Shown in pieces: positions 1 to 9,745 of a stretch of 64,000 nt of DNA. Within the stretch, counting starts at the first letter, position 1. The number at the start of each line of letters is the position of its first letter. The translations under genes and the position numbers were made by a program. Origin of the DNA: Halichondria panicea (taxonomy: Eukaryota > Porifera > Demospongiae > Suberitida > Halichondriidae); contig NC_087378.1 of the NCBI RefSeq assembly GCF_963675165.1, forward strand, positions 5,637,205 to 5,701,204. The letters are read 5' to 3'. A model generated the notes under the pieces. It saw nothing but the letters and a program-made list of their open reading frames with translations. It had not been told where the DNA came from and searched no databases.

Positions 1-30
1 TAGAGACGGATCGGCCTGGGATCGAGGCTA
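1..30. mobile_element. Right terminus of a TAGCCTCGA-type MITE
   Basis: The window opens inside an element whose last bases, GGCCTGGGATCGAGGCTA, are the inverted form of the terminus seen at 3401, 518, 4351 and 30895. Its other end lies outside the window, so its size and target-site duplication cannot be judged. Confidence 0.5.
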
Positions 31-269
31 TGCTCAGACTAGCAATACATAGGTAGTTTTTTAAAAAGGGGGGGCTTCAGCCCCTCAAAATCACCCCTGG
101 ATCCGCCCCTGCCTCAAGAGCACAGTTTGCTACAAACTATTAATATCTTTACTGACATTTTGAGTGCACACACCCCTTTTTGCTCATTACACGCCCCTTT
201 TTAGCAACTCGCCTCATACAACGGAAGTGCTGTGTGTTGCCTCCCTTTCTTTCGTGTATCTATGCTTTA

Positions 270-640
270 ATTAACTAGTTATTGACTGGTTGACTAGTAA
301 TTATGGCTTATAACCAACCAATGCCGAGGGCGTAGTTATAAACCAGTACCAGTCAACAACTGATTTATTTACTGCAAAAACAGCAAAACAGTCATTTGAA
401 CATCAATGGAGACAGTCAAGCTTGCTCTCACAGCCACTTTGTGCCTCAGAATATGCAGTTAGAACAGTTACAACTGTCAAGTATGAGAGCTAGCTACTTC
501 TAAGTTCTCCAAGCAGCTAGCCTCGAGACCAGGCCGATTAAAATACGTATTTTAATCGGCCTGGATTCGAGGCTACCAAGCAGCTAGCAAGGTTCTACTG
601 GAAGCCATAAACTACCAGACCCGCCCACCAATATCAGCAG
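270..640 (+). repeat. Repeat unit with inverted copy at 7258-7600
   Basis: This stretch matches the reverse complement of 7258-7600 over most of its length. Shared words include TTGACTGGTTGACTAGTAA, CAATGCCGAGGGCG, TTTATTTACTGCAAAAACA and ACCAGACCCGCCCACCA. The copy here carries an extra palindromic insertion at 518-575 that the 7.3-kb copy lacks. No coding potential is seen. Confidence 0.65.
518..575. mobile_element. 58-bp palindromic MITE with 9-bp target-site duplication
   Basis: The two halves are near-perfect reverse complements: TAGCCTCGAGACCAGGCC on the left, and GGCCTGGATTCGAGGCTA on the right, meeting at TACGTA. It is flanked by the direct repeat CCAAGCAGC (509-517 and 576-584). The related unit at 7.3 kb has no palindrome at the corresponding place, which acts as an empty site. 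The terminal sequence matches the larger 3401-7254 element, so this is probably a minimal two-ended derivative of that family. Confidence 0.7.
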
Positions 641-1020
641 GTTTTCAATTTGCATTGCACAAGAGTCTACTGCACTGTACTCCTCTAGCTCTACCTCTGA
701 GCCACAGCCTTGACTAGAAACACAGAGCAAGGATTGAACTGCAGTGTTTCAAGCCTCATGAACATGTAATAAGTAGCTTAGACTAGACTAGTCTGGCCAC
801 GCCCTCCCATACTTCGTATATGCAAAGAGGCTGGAAATCGAGACTAGACTAGACTGCTAGCTAGCTCAGGTCAATATGACAATAGCACAAAACGTAGTCT
901 ACAAAACTTTTTGTGTGCTGTATTGCTATTTTACTGTGTACAAATTGTCAAGATGATTCAAAAGTTGAATAGTGCTTGTAGGAAGTAAAAATATGAGCCA
1001 TATTCCAATGGCTCATATTC
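641..1020. other. No gene seen
   Basis: AT-rich unique-looking sequence. The only structure noted is a short inverted pair of GACTAGACTAG words near 782-795 and 843-856. No reading frame with recognisable content. Confidence 0.4.
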
Positions 1021-1111
1021 ACTGGAAATCACCTAGGATATAGATAGGAGTGAATCAGTAAATAAATCTAGTTATTTACTGATTCAGTCCGTATCCTAGG
1101 TGATGTCCAGT
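1021..1111. mobile_element. 91-bp foldback MITE
   Basis: The left arm ACTGGAAATCACCTAGGATA and the right arm TATCCTAGGTGATGTCCAGT are inverted copies with one mismatch, and the inverted repeat continues inward through GAATCAGTAAATAA to a six-base centre (ATCTAG). Such a hairpin is typical of a foldback MITE. It is too short to encode anything. Confidence 0.6.
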
Positions 1112-1181
1112 AATTATATTATATAATTACTTCCCCCAGGCACTATGTTATAGATAGTACATGGGCATGAGGTATCTATGT

Positions 1182-1236
1182 GTTATAGTGTCCCATATCA
1201 CGAGGGCTTTGCCCGAGGGATGAGGGACACTATAAC
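1182..1236. repeat. Short TIR element or hairpin, 55 bp
   Basis: A perfect 13-bp inverted repeat, GTTATAGTGTCCC (1182-1194) and GGGACACTATAAC (1224-1236), brackets a GC-rich core with GAGGGC and GCCCGAGGG. It resembles a minimal MITE or a stable hairpin. No target-site duplication is evident. Confidence 0.45.
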
Positions 1237-2114
1237 CGAATGCACATGTGCTAACTGATTTAGATCCCACTTTTCATTGGCTGCCTCTGGCAAGAAGTGT
1301 ATCTATAAAAGCAGCAAGCCTTAGCAACAGCTTTATTTTTGAAAATGTCCTGTTCTGACAAGCTAGTCTAGATGATTTCTGCTAAAAAAACCTTTGCATT
1401 GGCCTTGCTTCAACATTGGAATGGACAAACTAGTGACTCCACCTTGTGCAGGAAGCGCTCTTCAACAAATGAGCCCAGCCTCCTCTTTCCTGCACTCAAG
1501 CCCCACCCAGGTCAAGCTTCTCAGTAAACTGTTCTGATATGTACTAGCAATTGCAAGGAACAGCTTGCAGCAATGCTACAGTGCACTATCGTTCCCAAAA
1601 AGACACAGGAGTCTACTGAAGGAAACATGGCTGCAGGATAGAAACAGAAGTCAGGAGGACGAAGTTGACAAATGCTACAAGTTGAAGACATGCTTTCATC
1701 ATAGATAGTGCTTTCATGCTTGTGACAATGGACCCAGAACTGTTAAAATCATTGGCTCTTAGTGTTCCTCGTAGAGACAAGAAAAGATACTGGTGAACCC
1801 TACCATCAACCCAGCAAACGCTATAGAAACTGGTAGTGAAAAAACTGAACAGCCATAGCTAATTATCATGCAGCTACAGCTTTATTATCATTTCTGTTCA
1901 TTCAAAAATTGTACTTGTACTTTATACCCTCAAGCTTATAATTCCCTGGGAAATTATGAGACTATGGCTCATAATTCCCTGCTAAACACACACAAGTGGG
2001 ATCTAATCTTATAATCTACTTCCTCAGCAGATTTGAATTGATATGATGCATCTTGACAAAATTTGGTACATTGCACGCAATAAAATTCAAAAATGTTGTG
2101 TAAGCTTGACAGTA
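1237..2114. other. No gene seen
   Basis: Interior of the 112-2719 composite. I found no reading frame with protein-like content and no further repeat structure. Confidence 0.4.
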
Positions 2115-2396
2115 CAGTAGAACCTCGATTATCTGGCCCTCCATTATCCGGAACCTCGATTATCCGGCTTGGCAGTTTTCTTTTTAGAAAATGGGCGTGT
2201 CCCTCCAATGCGCATGCGCATTGCAGCTGTTACCATGGAGACATGCCTGCTTATCTTATGCGCATGCGCAGACAACCATGTGGCACTGCTGTTATCAATA
2301 AAGTGGGTGGATCAAGGCGTGGTTTATCTATTCGATTATCCGGCATATTCAGCCTGCTTCTGGAACCAAGGTGTCCGGATAATCGAGGTTCTACTG
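2115..2396. mobile_element. Pogo/Tigger-like MITE
   Basis: The ends are CAGTAGAACCTCGATTATC on the left and the inverse, GATAATCGAGGTTCTACTG, on the right, bordered by TA on both sides (2113-2114 and 2397-2398). Termini of the form CAGTnnAACCTCGnTTATCCG with a TA target are characteristic of the pogo/Tigger branch of Tc1/mariner elements. At 282 bp it is non-autonomous. Internal sub-repeats of CGATTATCCGG and two exact GCGCATGCGC palindromes (2210-2219, 2260-2269) lie inside. Confidence 0.8.
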
Positions 2397-2719
2397 TATT
2401 GAACTGAACTAGCTGAAGCCTGTAGTAAAATTCTTGCTCTGTGCTTTCTCAGTAGTCAAGGCTGTGGTTCAGAAGTAGAGGATTACAAGTAGACTGTGGT
2501 GTTGTTGACAATAACCATAGATGCAATAACAGACTACTTCAGAGCTATAGTACAGGTAGCTAGCTAGCGAAAGAAAGGGATAGGCAACACCCAGCACTTC
2601 CGTTGGATGAGGCGAGTTGCTAAAAGGGGCGTGTAATGAGCAAAAAGGGGTGTGTGCACTCAAAATGTCAGTAAAGATATTAATAGTTTGTAGTATTATA
2701 GCAAACTGTGCTCTTGAGG

Positions 2720-3390
2720 AGACACCAGATACACTTAAACATAGGCTATTAATCTTTTAGAGCTACTATATGCAAAGTGATGAGAAAGTGAGCTCCAAAG
2801 GGGGTGTCAGTACACTCTACAAAGGTAACCATAACAGGTCTGTTCCCAAGTCCTTCAAATGCCATCTCTTCGATCACACAACACAATACAGATAAAGATA
2901 CTTGTGTTTCACTTTCTAATACTTAAACTGTGTCTTAGATCACTTCAAACTAGATTACCATGTACAGTAAGAGCAGGAGAGGTACGCAAACTTTATGGAC
3001 TTCGGACAAACGTTTCATGGTGCTGCTACTACTTCACTGCATTGAGAGCTGGAAAATATGCTTTGTTCCATGCAGTTATAAACACACTTTAATTTTGTGA
3101 AACGTACATGTTATAAAATTATTTCATATTGGTACATAAACTGACAAATTGGTGTTTTTTCACACAAATCAAGCTGAATAAAAGAAAGCTCGGCACTAAC
3201 ATAGCAACTGTAGCTATCAGTAGTGCTGGGTGTATGATGCCTGATGGCTTTGAATTTCTTTTTTAGGCCCCCTACGAGAAAAATAAGGGATCATTGTGTG
3301 TACTTTCTTGAGCGCAACTCGCCTCCAACCAGAGAGTGTGACGTCACACACTGCATTTACCTAGCATCACGTGGGGCGTTGCCTATTCGT
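2720..3390. other. Intergenic; no gene recognised
   Basis: No protein family is recognisable. The last ~190 bp (3205-3390) share words such as GCAACTCGCCTC and CGTGTATCTATGC with the left arm at 190-262, so it is a diverged relative of that repeat and was the landing site of the next element. Confidence 0.4.
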
Positions 3391-3528
3391 GTATCTATGC
3401 TAGCCTCGATCCCAGGCCGAGTTTTCGCTTTTATAATGGTTTGGTACTAGTTGTCTGCGCATGCGTCAAAATTTTCATTGTATATTTGTGGTCGGCAAAA
3501 ATATTTAATAAATCAATAATCGAAATTT

Positions 3529-3600
3529 GTACACAGAAAATGCACAGAGTGAGTACACAAAAGATGCGCATAGGGAGTACACAAAAGATGCACATAGGGA
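3529..3600. repeat. 24-bp tandem repeat, three units
   Basis: Three back-to-back 24-bp units start with GTACACA at 3529, 3553 and 3577. Units two and three differ at one base and read GTACACAAAAGATGC then RCATAGGGA. The repeat lies just inside the left inverted end of the 3401-7254 element and may be its subterminal repeat. Confidence 0.7.
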
Positions 3601-4350
3601 GGGAGCTGCTTCACAAAGGCCCGGGGAGTTGCCAGTTGTGCTGCAGCACAATTACAGTGACCCAGGGCAACTTCAGGATGATTGAATGCCTTTAAATTAC
3701 GTTTCAAAAAGATTTAGCAGGCTGCTGGACTTCTCTGATTCTAGGCCCCAACTCGTAACTCAGTTAAATTTTGCTTGAGAAAACGTAGATTCTCTTGATG
3801 TCTCTGAGCTACCCAGCAACGCTTGAATAAGCAGGTCATACTCCAGTCCTGTGAGTATAGGACAATATTAAAAGAAACCAAAGACGGTTAAACCCTTACC
3901 TCAAACTGTCCAGTCTCGTCCGTTAGTATAGCCAAGAGGAGCACTGTTGGGATAGCTGGATATTGCCATTGCTCCTGTACAGAGAAGTAGACATTCTAAA
4001 TACGTGTAGATCTATACATATTAAATTTCTCGTATTAAACAGGTTATAGTGTCATTGTCGACGAGCTGATGATGGCAGCACCAAGTTCCCTAGCTTCACT
4101 TCATATTCTCATGAATCAGCGCCGTTCTTTTGGAACCACCGTCTGAGCACTCTTGTCATGAAGTCATTTCAAAATGGAATGTTGATTGCTCACAAAACCA
4201 ATGGAATGTAATTAAATCGTGATCTTACGCCCACACATATTTCCTAATTGTTATACAAATCGCCAAGCGAAGGCATCTCTCTCTACTTGTGTTTTGCTGT
4301 GGTGTGCCCAAGGACTGCCTTGCTTATGCTTCGTAGCAGCTTCTATGTTA

Positions 4351-4405
4351 GCCTCGATTCCAGGCCGCTAAGAGAGGGCCTGGTATCGACTGTTTGCGCA
4401 TGCGC
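4351..4405. mobile_element. Internal copy of the TAGCCTCGA terminus
   Basis: TAGCCTCGATTCCAGGCCG, then GGCCTGGTATCGA, then an exact GCGCATGCGC (4396-4405) repeat the order of motifs seen at the 3401 terminus. It is a second, nested end of the same family at the left edge of the reverse transcriptase remnant. Its matching right end was not found with certainty. Confidence 0.45.
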
Positions 4406-4439
4406 CACCTCTTCCCCACTTTCTCCTAAACCAGCTGGG

Positions 4440-5204
4440 CGTTGGAGTAAAAGAGGGCTGCGAAGCAATTATCCACGCAGTCACTTCTCCTCAAGCCCCA
4501 GCGACGGGTGCTGGACTCTCCTTGCGGATTTTTCTAATGCATTCAATAGCATCGATCGGGGAAGCATGTTTCAGGAGTTTCGCAGGCACATCCCCTCTCT
4601 CTCCCCCTGGATAGAAGCCTGCTACTCCAGCCAGCCCAACCTTCTTCTGGGAAGCCACTCCTGCAGCGGAGTTCAACAAGGGGGTCCTTTAGGCCCCCTC
4701 GGTTTTGCCCTCACACTCCAACCCATTATTGATTGCATTCAATCTGAAGTCCCAGGCCTGGCCCTTAATGCGTGGTATTTGGACGATGGCACCCTAATCG
4801 GTTCGCCCAACGACCTCTTGTCTGCTCTCGAGATCATTGAAAGAGAAGGTCCGAGAATTGGCCTCCACTTAAATAAAGCCAAGTCTCTCCTCTATATTCC
4901 TGCTGAGGCTGATCAATCTGTCAACCCCCTTCCTTCAGCTGTCCGTGAAGGCTTCTCACTCCTTGGTTGCCCAGTCGGTCCTCCTGATTTCTGCGAGGCT
5001 TCATTTCAAACCCGCATAGACAAGATCAAACTCTCTCTGAACCTTCTCCACACCCTTGAAGACTCTCAAGCACAAACCACTCTGCTACGCTCATGTCTTG
5101 CACTTCCCAAAGTGGCACTACAGCTCATGATTTTGACTGCTCCATCCGGAGGGCTCTTGAGAGTATCGACCTCTATCGGACTGGTCGTCATCCCTTCCTT
5201 GTAG
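4440..5204 (+). pseudogene. Non-LTR-type reverse transcriptase fragment
   Basis: This frame encodes the core of a non-LTR reverse transcriptase, which in such elements copies RNA at a nicked target. Motifs in order are LLADFSNAFNS (first catalytic Asp region), GVQQGGPLGPLGFAL (primer-grip region) and WYLDDGTLIG with the YLDD catalytic pair at 4776-4787, followed by GLHLNKAKSLLY. The open frame begins at 4248, but the first ~60 residues do not look like the family and are probably readthrough. No N-terminal endonuclease is present, so it is 5'-truncated. The open frame stops at 5204, where the protein is expected to continue; later blocks are in other frames. The family resembles single-ORF elements with a C-terminal nuclease rather than APE-type LINEs. 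Confidence 0.8.
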
Positions 5205-6161
5205 TAAAGGAGGGCTTGGGCTGCGTAGTGCCCCACTTCATGCCCCTGCTGCATATCTGGACTCCTCTCTTCACTCGGCACCCTTGGTTGAAGGACTCCT
5301 AGGTCGCCCTCCTCCCCCCTCGATCTTCTTAGATGAAACAGTGTCAGCCATTGCCTCCTCCTCTGCTTGTCCTGACTGGCAGACTCTGAACGACATCGAC
5401 ATTCCCCTCAGACAGGGAGCCCTCTCTGCTGCTATTGATGAATCCGTAGCCCGGTCCCCACCACTAGGTCACGAGCACTGGCCCTCTCCACTGGTCTCCC
5501 TCACGCTCACGACTGGCTGAACGTAATCCCTTCTCCCTCACTCGGGCTTCACCTCCAAGATCGTGAGTTTCGATCATGCCTGTGTTACTGACTAGGGGTC
5601 CCGCTGCACAATGACCAGTTCACCTACCCTGAGTGTCATGGTACTCCCTAGGTGGGATGTGGAGGCAACAGTGACCGTATCAGCCGTCACAACGCCGTCT
5701 GTGACGTTGTTTTTAAAGCGGCTCAGTCTGCTGCTCTGGGTCCAGACTCCGCTTCTCGCCCTGCAGACGTCCTCCTCCCCAACTGGATCAATGGTCGTCC
5801 AGCGGCTCTTGACGTCCATGTCATTTCTCCTCTCCAGTCTCTCACACTGTCTGAGGCTGCAAGGACCCAGGGCCATGCTCTCCAAGTGGGGGTCCAGCGT
5901 AAGCTGGCTTCCAATCTTCCCAGCTGCAGGTCTGTGGGTATAACATGCATTCCCCTTGTGGCCGAAACCCTGGGCATCTCAACCATTCGTGATATCAACC
6001 GGTCAATTTTTATCCGCTCAGGCGCGGACCGAGACTCAGTTACAATTAAACACCTCTTTGGGAGAGTCAGCATAGCCCTTTGGCGACTTCCATGCTCATT
6101 CACAGGTCACCAACTCTATCACCTGTGCTTGATGGGCATACCTAAACTTACTATATGCTAG
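5205..6161 (+). pseudogene. C-terminal zinc-finger/nuclease-like part of the reverse transcriptase element
   Basis: Continues the preceding reverse transcriptase after frame changes. A segment near 5500-5660 has DWLNVIPSP and PECHGTP, the latter looking like a degraded Cys-x2-Cys zinc motif. From 5652 the frame gives HNAVCDVVFKAAQSAALGP, then RPADVLLPNW and ALDVHVISPL. The spaced acidic pattern (PADV, then about 12 residues, then ALDV) resembles the restriction-like endonuclease of R2-type retroelements; that assignment is an inference from pattern alone. The frame ends at 6161 with IKHLFGRVSIALWR. At least two frameshifts and one in-frame stop separate it from the polymerase part, so the unit is dead. 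Confidence 0.6.
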
Positions 6162-6835
6162 TTTGTTCTTCATATCTTTACCTTACTTAGATATCGATTT
6201 ATATCTGTCTACCCGTTTTGTACTTACCTTACCTACTCGTTTTACCCAGAAAGTGGGTAATTCGGATACCATTGTATTTTGCTCAGTAAAACAATGACGT
6301 CACAACGAACGGAAGGATAGAAGTGTGATTGTAGCCCATGTGATAGCATTCTAATAGCTACCCTTACTTAGCCTACTATGTTAACAAAAGACTCAAAGCC
6401 TGCAACAGTGTGGATAACAATCCTCTGAACGGAGGGGAAGGCTGACAATAGCCTATATGGATAGGCCACGCCCATCTGACACTAACCTTGGTGAACTCTA
6501 TCAGAAAGAAATTGCTGCTGTAACCAATACAGCTCTGTCTCTAGCTAGCTAGCTATATAGCTCTGTGTCTGACTTTATGAAGAGTATTCTTATGTTATTC
6601 AGGATATAATTCGGGTAAAATTCAGTTTAATGGGAAACATTACGGGAATATTATCCAATAATTTTGCGCATGCGCAAGCAGTCAGTAGCAGGCCTAATTG
6701 CTTGTGAAGGAGGCTACTTCTATGTATGAAGTGTTTACTATGCGTAATGCATGCGTAATGATTATCCAAATGCGTTGAGCAAAGTGCAGTTCTTTGCTGC
6801 CTCCAAGTTCATCACCTGACTGGACTTTTGCAATT
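6162..6835. other. Interior of the MULE-like element, no gene
   Basis: AT-rich spacer between the reverse transcriptase remnant and the right subterminal inverted repeat. It holds one exact GCGCATGCGC palindrome (6666-6675). No supported coding sequence. Confidence 0.4.
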
Positions 6836-7257
6836 TGATTGGTCAAGACGGAATTCCGTCTTGGCACATAAAACGATGACAAGAGTGCTCAGACGGTGGT
6901 TCCAAAAGAACGGTGGCACATGAACAAGACTTGATAGCGCCATAGGGCCCACACAAAAATATCTGAAGCTTGAAAAAGCCTCTTCCCTTGTTGTTCAGTC
7001 TTCAGAATAAGCTTCAGAGAAGAGAGAAGCTTCAGCTAAGAGCCATTCCAATCGATTCCAATAATGATAAAACGGGAACTGACTTCTAGTACACGATAGT
7101 ACACGAATATAAATGTCACGAAAGTGAACGAGAATATCCATTCGTCAGAATCTGACGAACGACTGACGCATGCGCAGACAACTAGTACCAGGCCTACATG
7201 TAGTTGTTCGCCTAACCGTTATAAAAGTGAAAACTCGGCCTGGGATCAAGGCTAGTA

Positions 7258-7600
7258 TCTATGCATGTACAAACCTCGCAGCTGCATTTAGTGGTGGGCG
7301 GGTCTGGTCAAAGTTTATGCATGGCTTCCAGCTAGACCTAGCTAGCTCATGTAGCTCCACAGTATTACTGCTAGCCTGTAACCGCATAATTCTTAGGCTG
7401 TGAGAGCAAGTTTGACTGTCTCCACTGATGTTAAAATGACTGTTTTTGCAGTAAATAAATCAGTTGTTGACTGGTTAATTGCCTAGTAATTATGGTTTAT
7501 AAACAACCTCAGCCTCGGGCTGCGCCCTCGGCATTGGTTGATTATAATATAAGCCATAATTACTAGTCAACCAGTCAATAACTATAACTTATATCCCGTT
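7258..7600 (-). repeat. Inverted copy of the 270-640 repeat unit
   Basis: Reverse-complement match of 270-640, lacking the 58-bp palindrome. It begins immediately beyond the right target duplication of the 3.85-kb element. Confidence 0.65.
7463..7582. mobile_element. 120-bp MITE with ~40-bp inverted ends
   Basis: The left arm GTTGTTGACTGGTTAATTG and right arm ACTAGTCAACCAGTCAATAAC-type end are inverted, and similarity continues through TAGTAATTATGG and TTATAA. The centre holds CCTCGGGC and GCCCTCGG. A shorter version with the same arms lies at about 282-355. It is non-coding. Confidence 0.6.
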
Positions 7601-7826
7601 GCTACATTGTTGCCAAGTGCAATATGCAGCATAATGCACTGCTGAAAGTCATAATGCACTGCACTAACCACAAAATGCCCCTCTGGCAGACAGACAATTA
7701 ATGTATCATGACAAATAACAAGTATCAAAGTATGTCCAGCCATGCAGGAATGAATGTTCAGCACTGCTGAAGTTTCTTCTTCCAACCATGCAGGTTTTAA
7801 AATTGTCCAAGATTCATTTTGTGGAA

Positions 7827-8068
7827 GATTCTGTGTTCCTAGATCTACCTAGTGTAACTTCGCTAGCTAGACCCCAGGCCTTAAGCTTAATAATGCCCCA
7901 GAGAAGCTTCCCACTGAACTCAATCACTTTGTTAATAATTCATATAACACGAGACTGCCCTAAGGCATCACATGACAACAGTATGACGTGGCAGCCCTAA
8001 GGCCCACGCCTTACAATTAAAGAATAACACAATAACAATAACTCATATATAGTCACTTGGTTACATCA
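7827..8068 (-). repeat. Probable gypsy LTR
   Basis: Read on the minus strand, a purine tract TTTGGGAGGGGG immediately precedes TGATGTAACC at 8068, the layout of a polypurine tract and LTR start. The 3' boundary is uncertain; a CA end near 7827 is a guess. The sequence is AT-rich and non-coding. Confidence 0.4.
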
Positions 8069-8215
8069 CCCCCTCCCAAACCACCTGGTTGGTATGATCG
8101 GGTTAAACGTTCTGGGGGTCGAATAGTCTTCCTGAGCCGCCCTTGGTGTCGTGTCCGGGCCGGCTGCCCGGACTCAGCCTCGATCTCGGGAGTGACGGTT
8201 TCCTCGTTGTGTCAG
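8069..8215 (-). pseudogene. C-terminal tail of a Ty3/gypsy polyprotein
   Basis: On the minus strand this encodes a short tail with RKTIRPPERLTRSYQ, ending GGGDVTK and a stop just before the polypurine tract. Gypsy integrases commonly end with a basic R-x-x-R-PP-x-R segment at this place. Everything upstream of the tail is missing; unrelated sequence follows at 8240, so the element was truncated or replaced. Confidence 0.5.
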
Positions 8216-8239
8216 TGCTTAAATCTAGGTGCACAGAGA

Positions 8240-8510
8240 GAGAATGCCTAACGGAAATTTCCAAGGCTAAAAAAAAGTTGAAAGTGCCCTCAAATGCACC
8301 ACCATGATTCACACTCTCTAACCATTTCCTAGCATAACCACAAAAAGTATCTTCATACTCGCCAATTGACATATGTAAAAGACACTGGACAAACGAACCA
8401 TACTTGGGGTCTTTTCTCTTCTCATAACGGTTAATGAGTGCAACAGGTACATATCCACAAGCATACATGATTACATTTTTTTCGTCAAGTGTTACTTCTT
8501 GGTCCAACAT
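8240..8510 (-). pseudogene. Degenerate gene of unknown family (ACGYVP segment)
   Basis: The minus-strand frame opening at 8510 encodes MLDQEVTLDEKNVIMYACG, then YVPVALINRYEKR, FVQCLLHMS and YARKWLESVNHGGAF. It is compositionally protein-like, with conserved-looking Cys, Trp and aromatic positions, and resembles uncharacterised transposon-associated proteins of early animals. I cannot name a family. Past 8240 the frame runs into the gypsy tail, so the 3' end is lost. A plausible first exon lies upstream at 8780-8908. Confidence 0.4.
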
Positions 8511-8779
8511 GCAAAATGAATCGTTAGCCTTTCTTCAAACAATTTTCTCGATATTGCCTGAAAAAACATTGGATTATATAGCCAACAACTTTGAGATAAC
8601 GAGTTACTTCGAGCCACAGACCATCGAATGTAGCACACCTACTCTGATGAAATTTGGACCACATTTTCTTTCTCTCTTGTGCACATACCTTTTGCTTCTA
8701 AGATGATGACATCCTTGATGTCAAGGAACTTGCTCACACAAACCTGGACAGAACCGTATTAACAGTTACTGCTGCACTC

Positions 8780-8908
8780 TCACTCTTGCATTTGTTGACA
8801 GCAATCAGATTCAAGGTTAAAATCCTTTACAGTCTCTAGCAGGTATTCATCTGCTGACTTTATTGTACATGTAGCCTCTTCATGATCATTTTGCTGACTC
8901 TCCTCCAT
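8780..8908 (-). pseudogene. Possible first exon of the ACGYVP gene
   Basis: An ATG in good context (GCCATGG) opens a 42-codon frame beginning MEESQQNDHEE, acidic and followed by KSADEYLLETVKDF, ending in TGA. It lies upstream of the ACGYVP frame in the same orientation. Linkage to that frame is an inference from proximity and orientation. Confidence 0.3.
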
Positions 8909-9175
8909 GGCTAGCTAGCTCCTGGCAATCCAGAATCTAGCTCACGTGATGGAGACACGGATGTGCAGCTCTAAATCTATGAATATCGTTACGTTGCCAA
9001 TCCCTTTCTCTAGTATCTATGGTCAAACAGACAGAGAAAGAAAAATAATCCGGTATGCTGTCCTCTGGAATTTCTTAAGACGATTGTATGGTTTTGAGAT
9101 TGTATTACTGAAAAAGAAAGGAAGACCCTAGCTGAAAGCTATGTTACAATGTTACGGCTTGTCTGACAGCATAGA

Positions 9176-9586
9176 GTGTTCCGTTCAAGAGAGTCAGAGG
9201 GACGTAATATTCAGAAATTCCGTGAACCCACTGGTTCGGCTTTGTCAATAGGTTGGAGAATGTACTGGAAGGAGTTTAAGAATCACATTCAATTAGATAG
9301 CTACAAAATGGAAACACTGAAGCTTTCATCCAAAAGTGAACATTATGCATGTGTGAACTGTAAATGGTATCGGAAATGGTATCGGAAATGGAATCAGACA
9401 ATCCAAATGACCCATCAGAAACCCCATCAGAAACTGCATACTAGCCATCAGCTAGGCGCAGCTGAACAAGTTGGCAACAAGTTGGAAAACGGATCATGGA
9501 TCATGACTGAGTACCCTGATACTATGGAAAATTTTTCACAACGTGGGTGCAGATGCGTGGCGAAGGACAGGCGTTCTAACTTCTAA
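9176..9586 (+). CDS. Unrecognised 136-codon frame
   Basis: Open frame starting MFRSRESEGRNIQKF and containing ACVNCKWYRKWYRKWNQ. The WYRKW repeat comes from a 12-bp DNA duplication (GGTATCGGAAAT). It has ordinary amino-acid composition but matches no family I know. It may be the remains of an exon or chance. Confidence 0.2.
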   Translation: MFRSRESEGRNIQKFREPTGSALSIGWRMYWKEFKNHIQLDSYKMETLKLSSKSEHYACVNCKWYRKWYRKWNQTIQMTHQKPHQKLHTSHQLGAAEQVGNKLENGSWIMTEYPDTMENFSQRGCRCVAKDRRSNF

Positions 9587-9745
9587 CTTTCGACGGCAAT
9601 GCCAACTTAAAGTCCAAAGTAACATATCAAAAGATTGAAGAACACCTACAAGTTGTCGAGCTCTGAATAAAAGAAGGCGATCAGATCAGTTGCGCCAAAT
9701 TACAGGCATTTCTTTGAAAATGCACATTGGCTCTTTATCAAGGGC

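Larger units (their letters stand above)
112..2719. mobile_element. TIR-bounded composite repeat, about 2.6 kb
   Basis: The segments at 112-252 and 2576-2719 are inverted copies of each other over about 140 bp. Both start CCTCAAGAGCACAGTTTGC and run through the same GCACACACCCCTTTT and AGCAACTCGCCTCAT words, with only a few small indels. The interior has no supported gene and contains several smaller elements listed separately. No target-site duplication is obvious at the outer edges. It is either a non-autonomous DNA transposon loaded with later insertions or two copies of a short repeat that landed in opposite orientation. Confidence 0.5.
3401..7254. mobile_element. Mutator-like TIR element, 3.85 kb, with 10-bp target duplication
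   Basis: The left end (from 3401) reads TAGCCTCGATCCCAGGCCGA and the right end (to 7254) is its inverse with one change. The inverted similarity continues through the TTTTATAA segment, GGTACTAGTTGTC and GCGCATGCGTCA. A perfect 10-bp direct repeat, GTATCTATGC, flanks the element at 3391-3400 and 7255-7264. Subterminal inverted similarity is also seen between about 4117-4200 and 6836-6915, sharing GAACCACCGTCTGAGCAC. A 9-10 bp duplication with long TIRs is typical of MULE elements, but no MULE transposase is present. The interior carries a reverse transcriptase remnant instead, so this is a non-autonomous or nested composite. Confidence 0.75.

Noticed and set aside
4248-4440. N-terminus of the reverse transcriptase frame
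   Set aside because: The residues look like readthrough of a MITE end, including the TAGCCTCGA terminus, rather than a protein domain.
5592-6103. Minus-strand frames of 97 and 126 codons
   Set aside because: Antisense shadows of the C-terminal part of the reverse transcriptase element.
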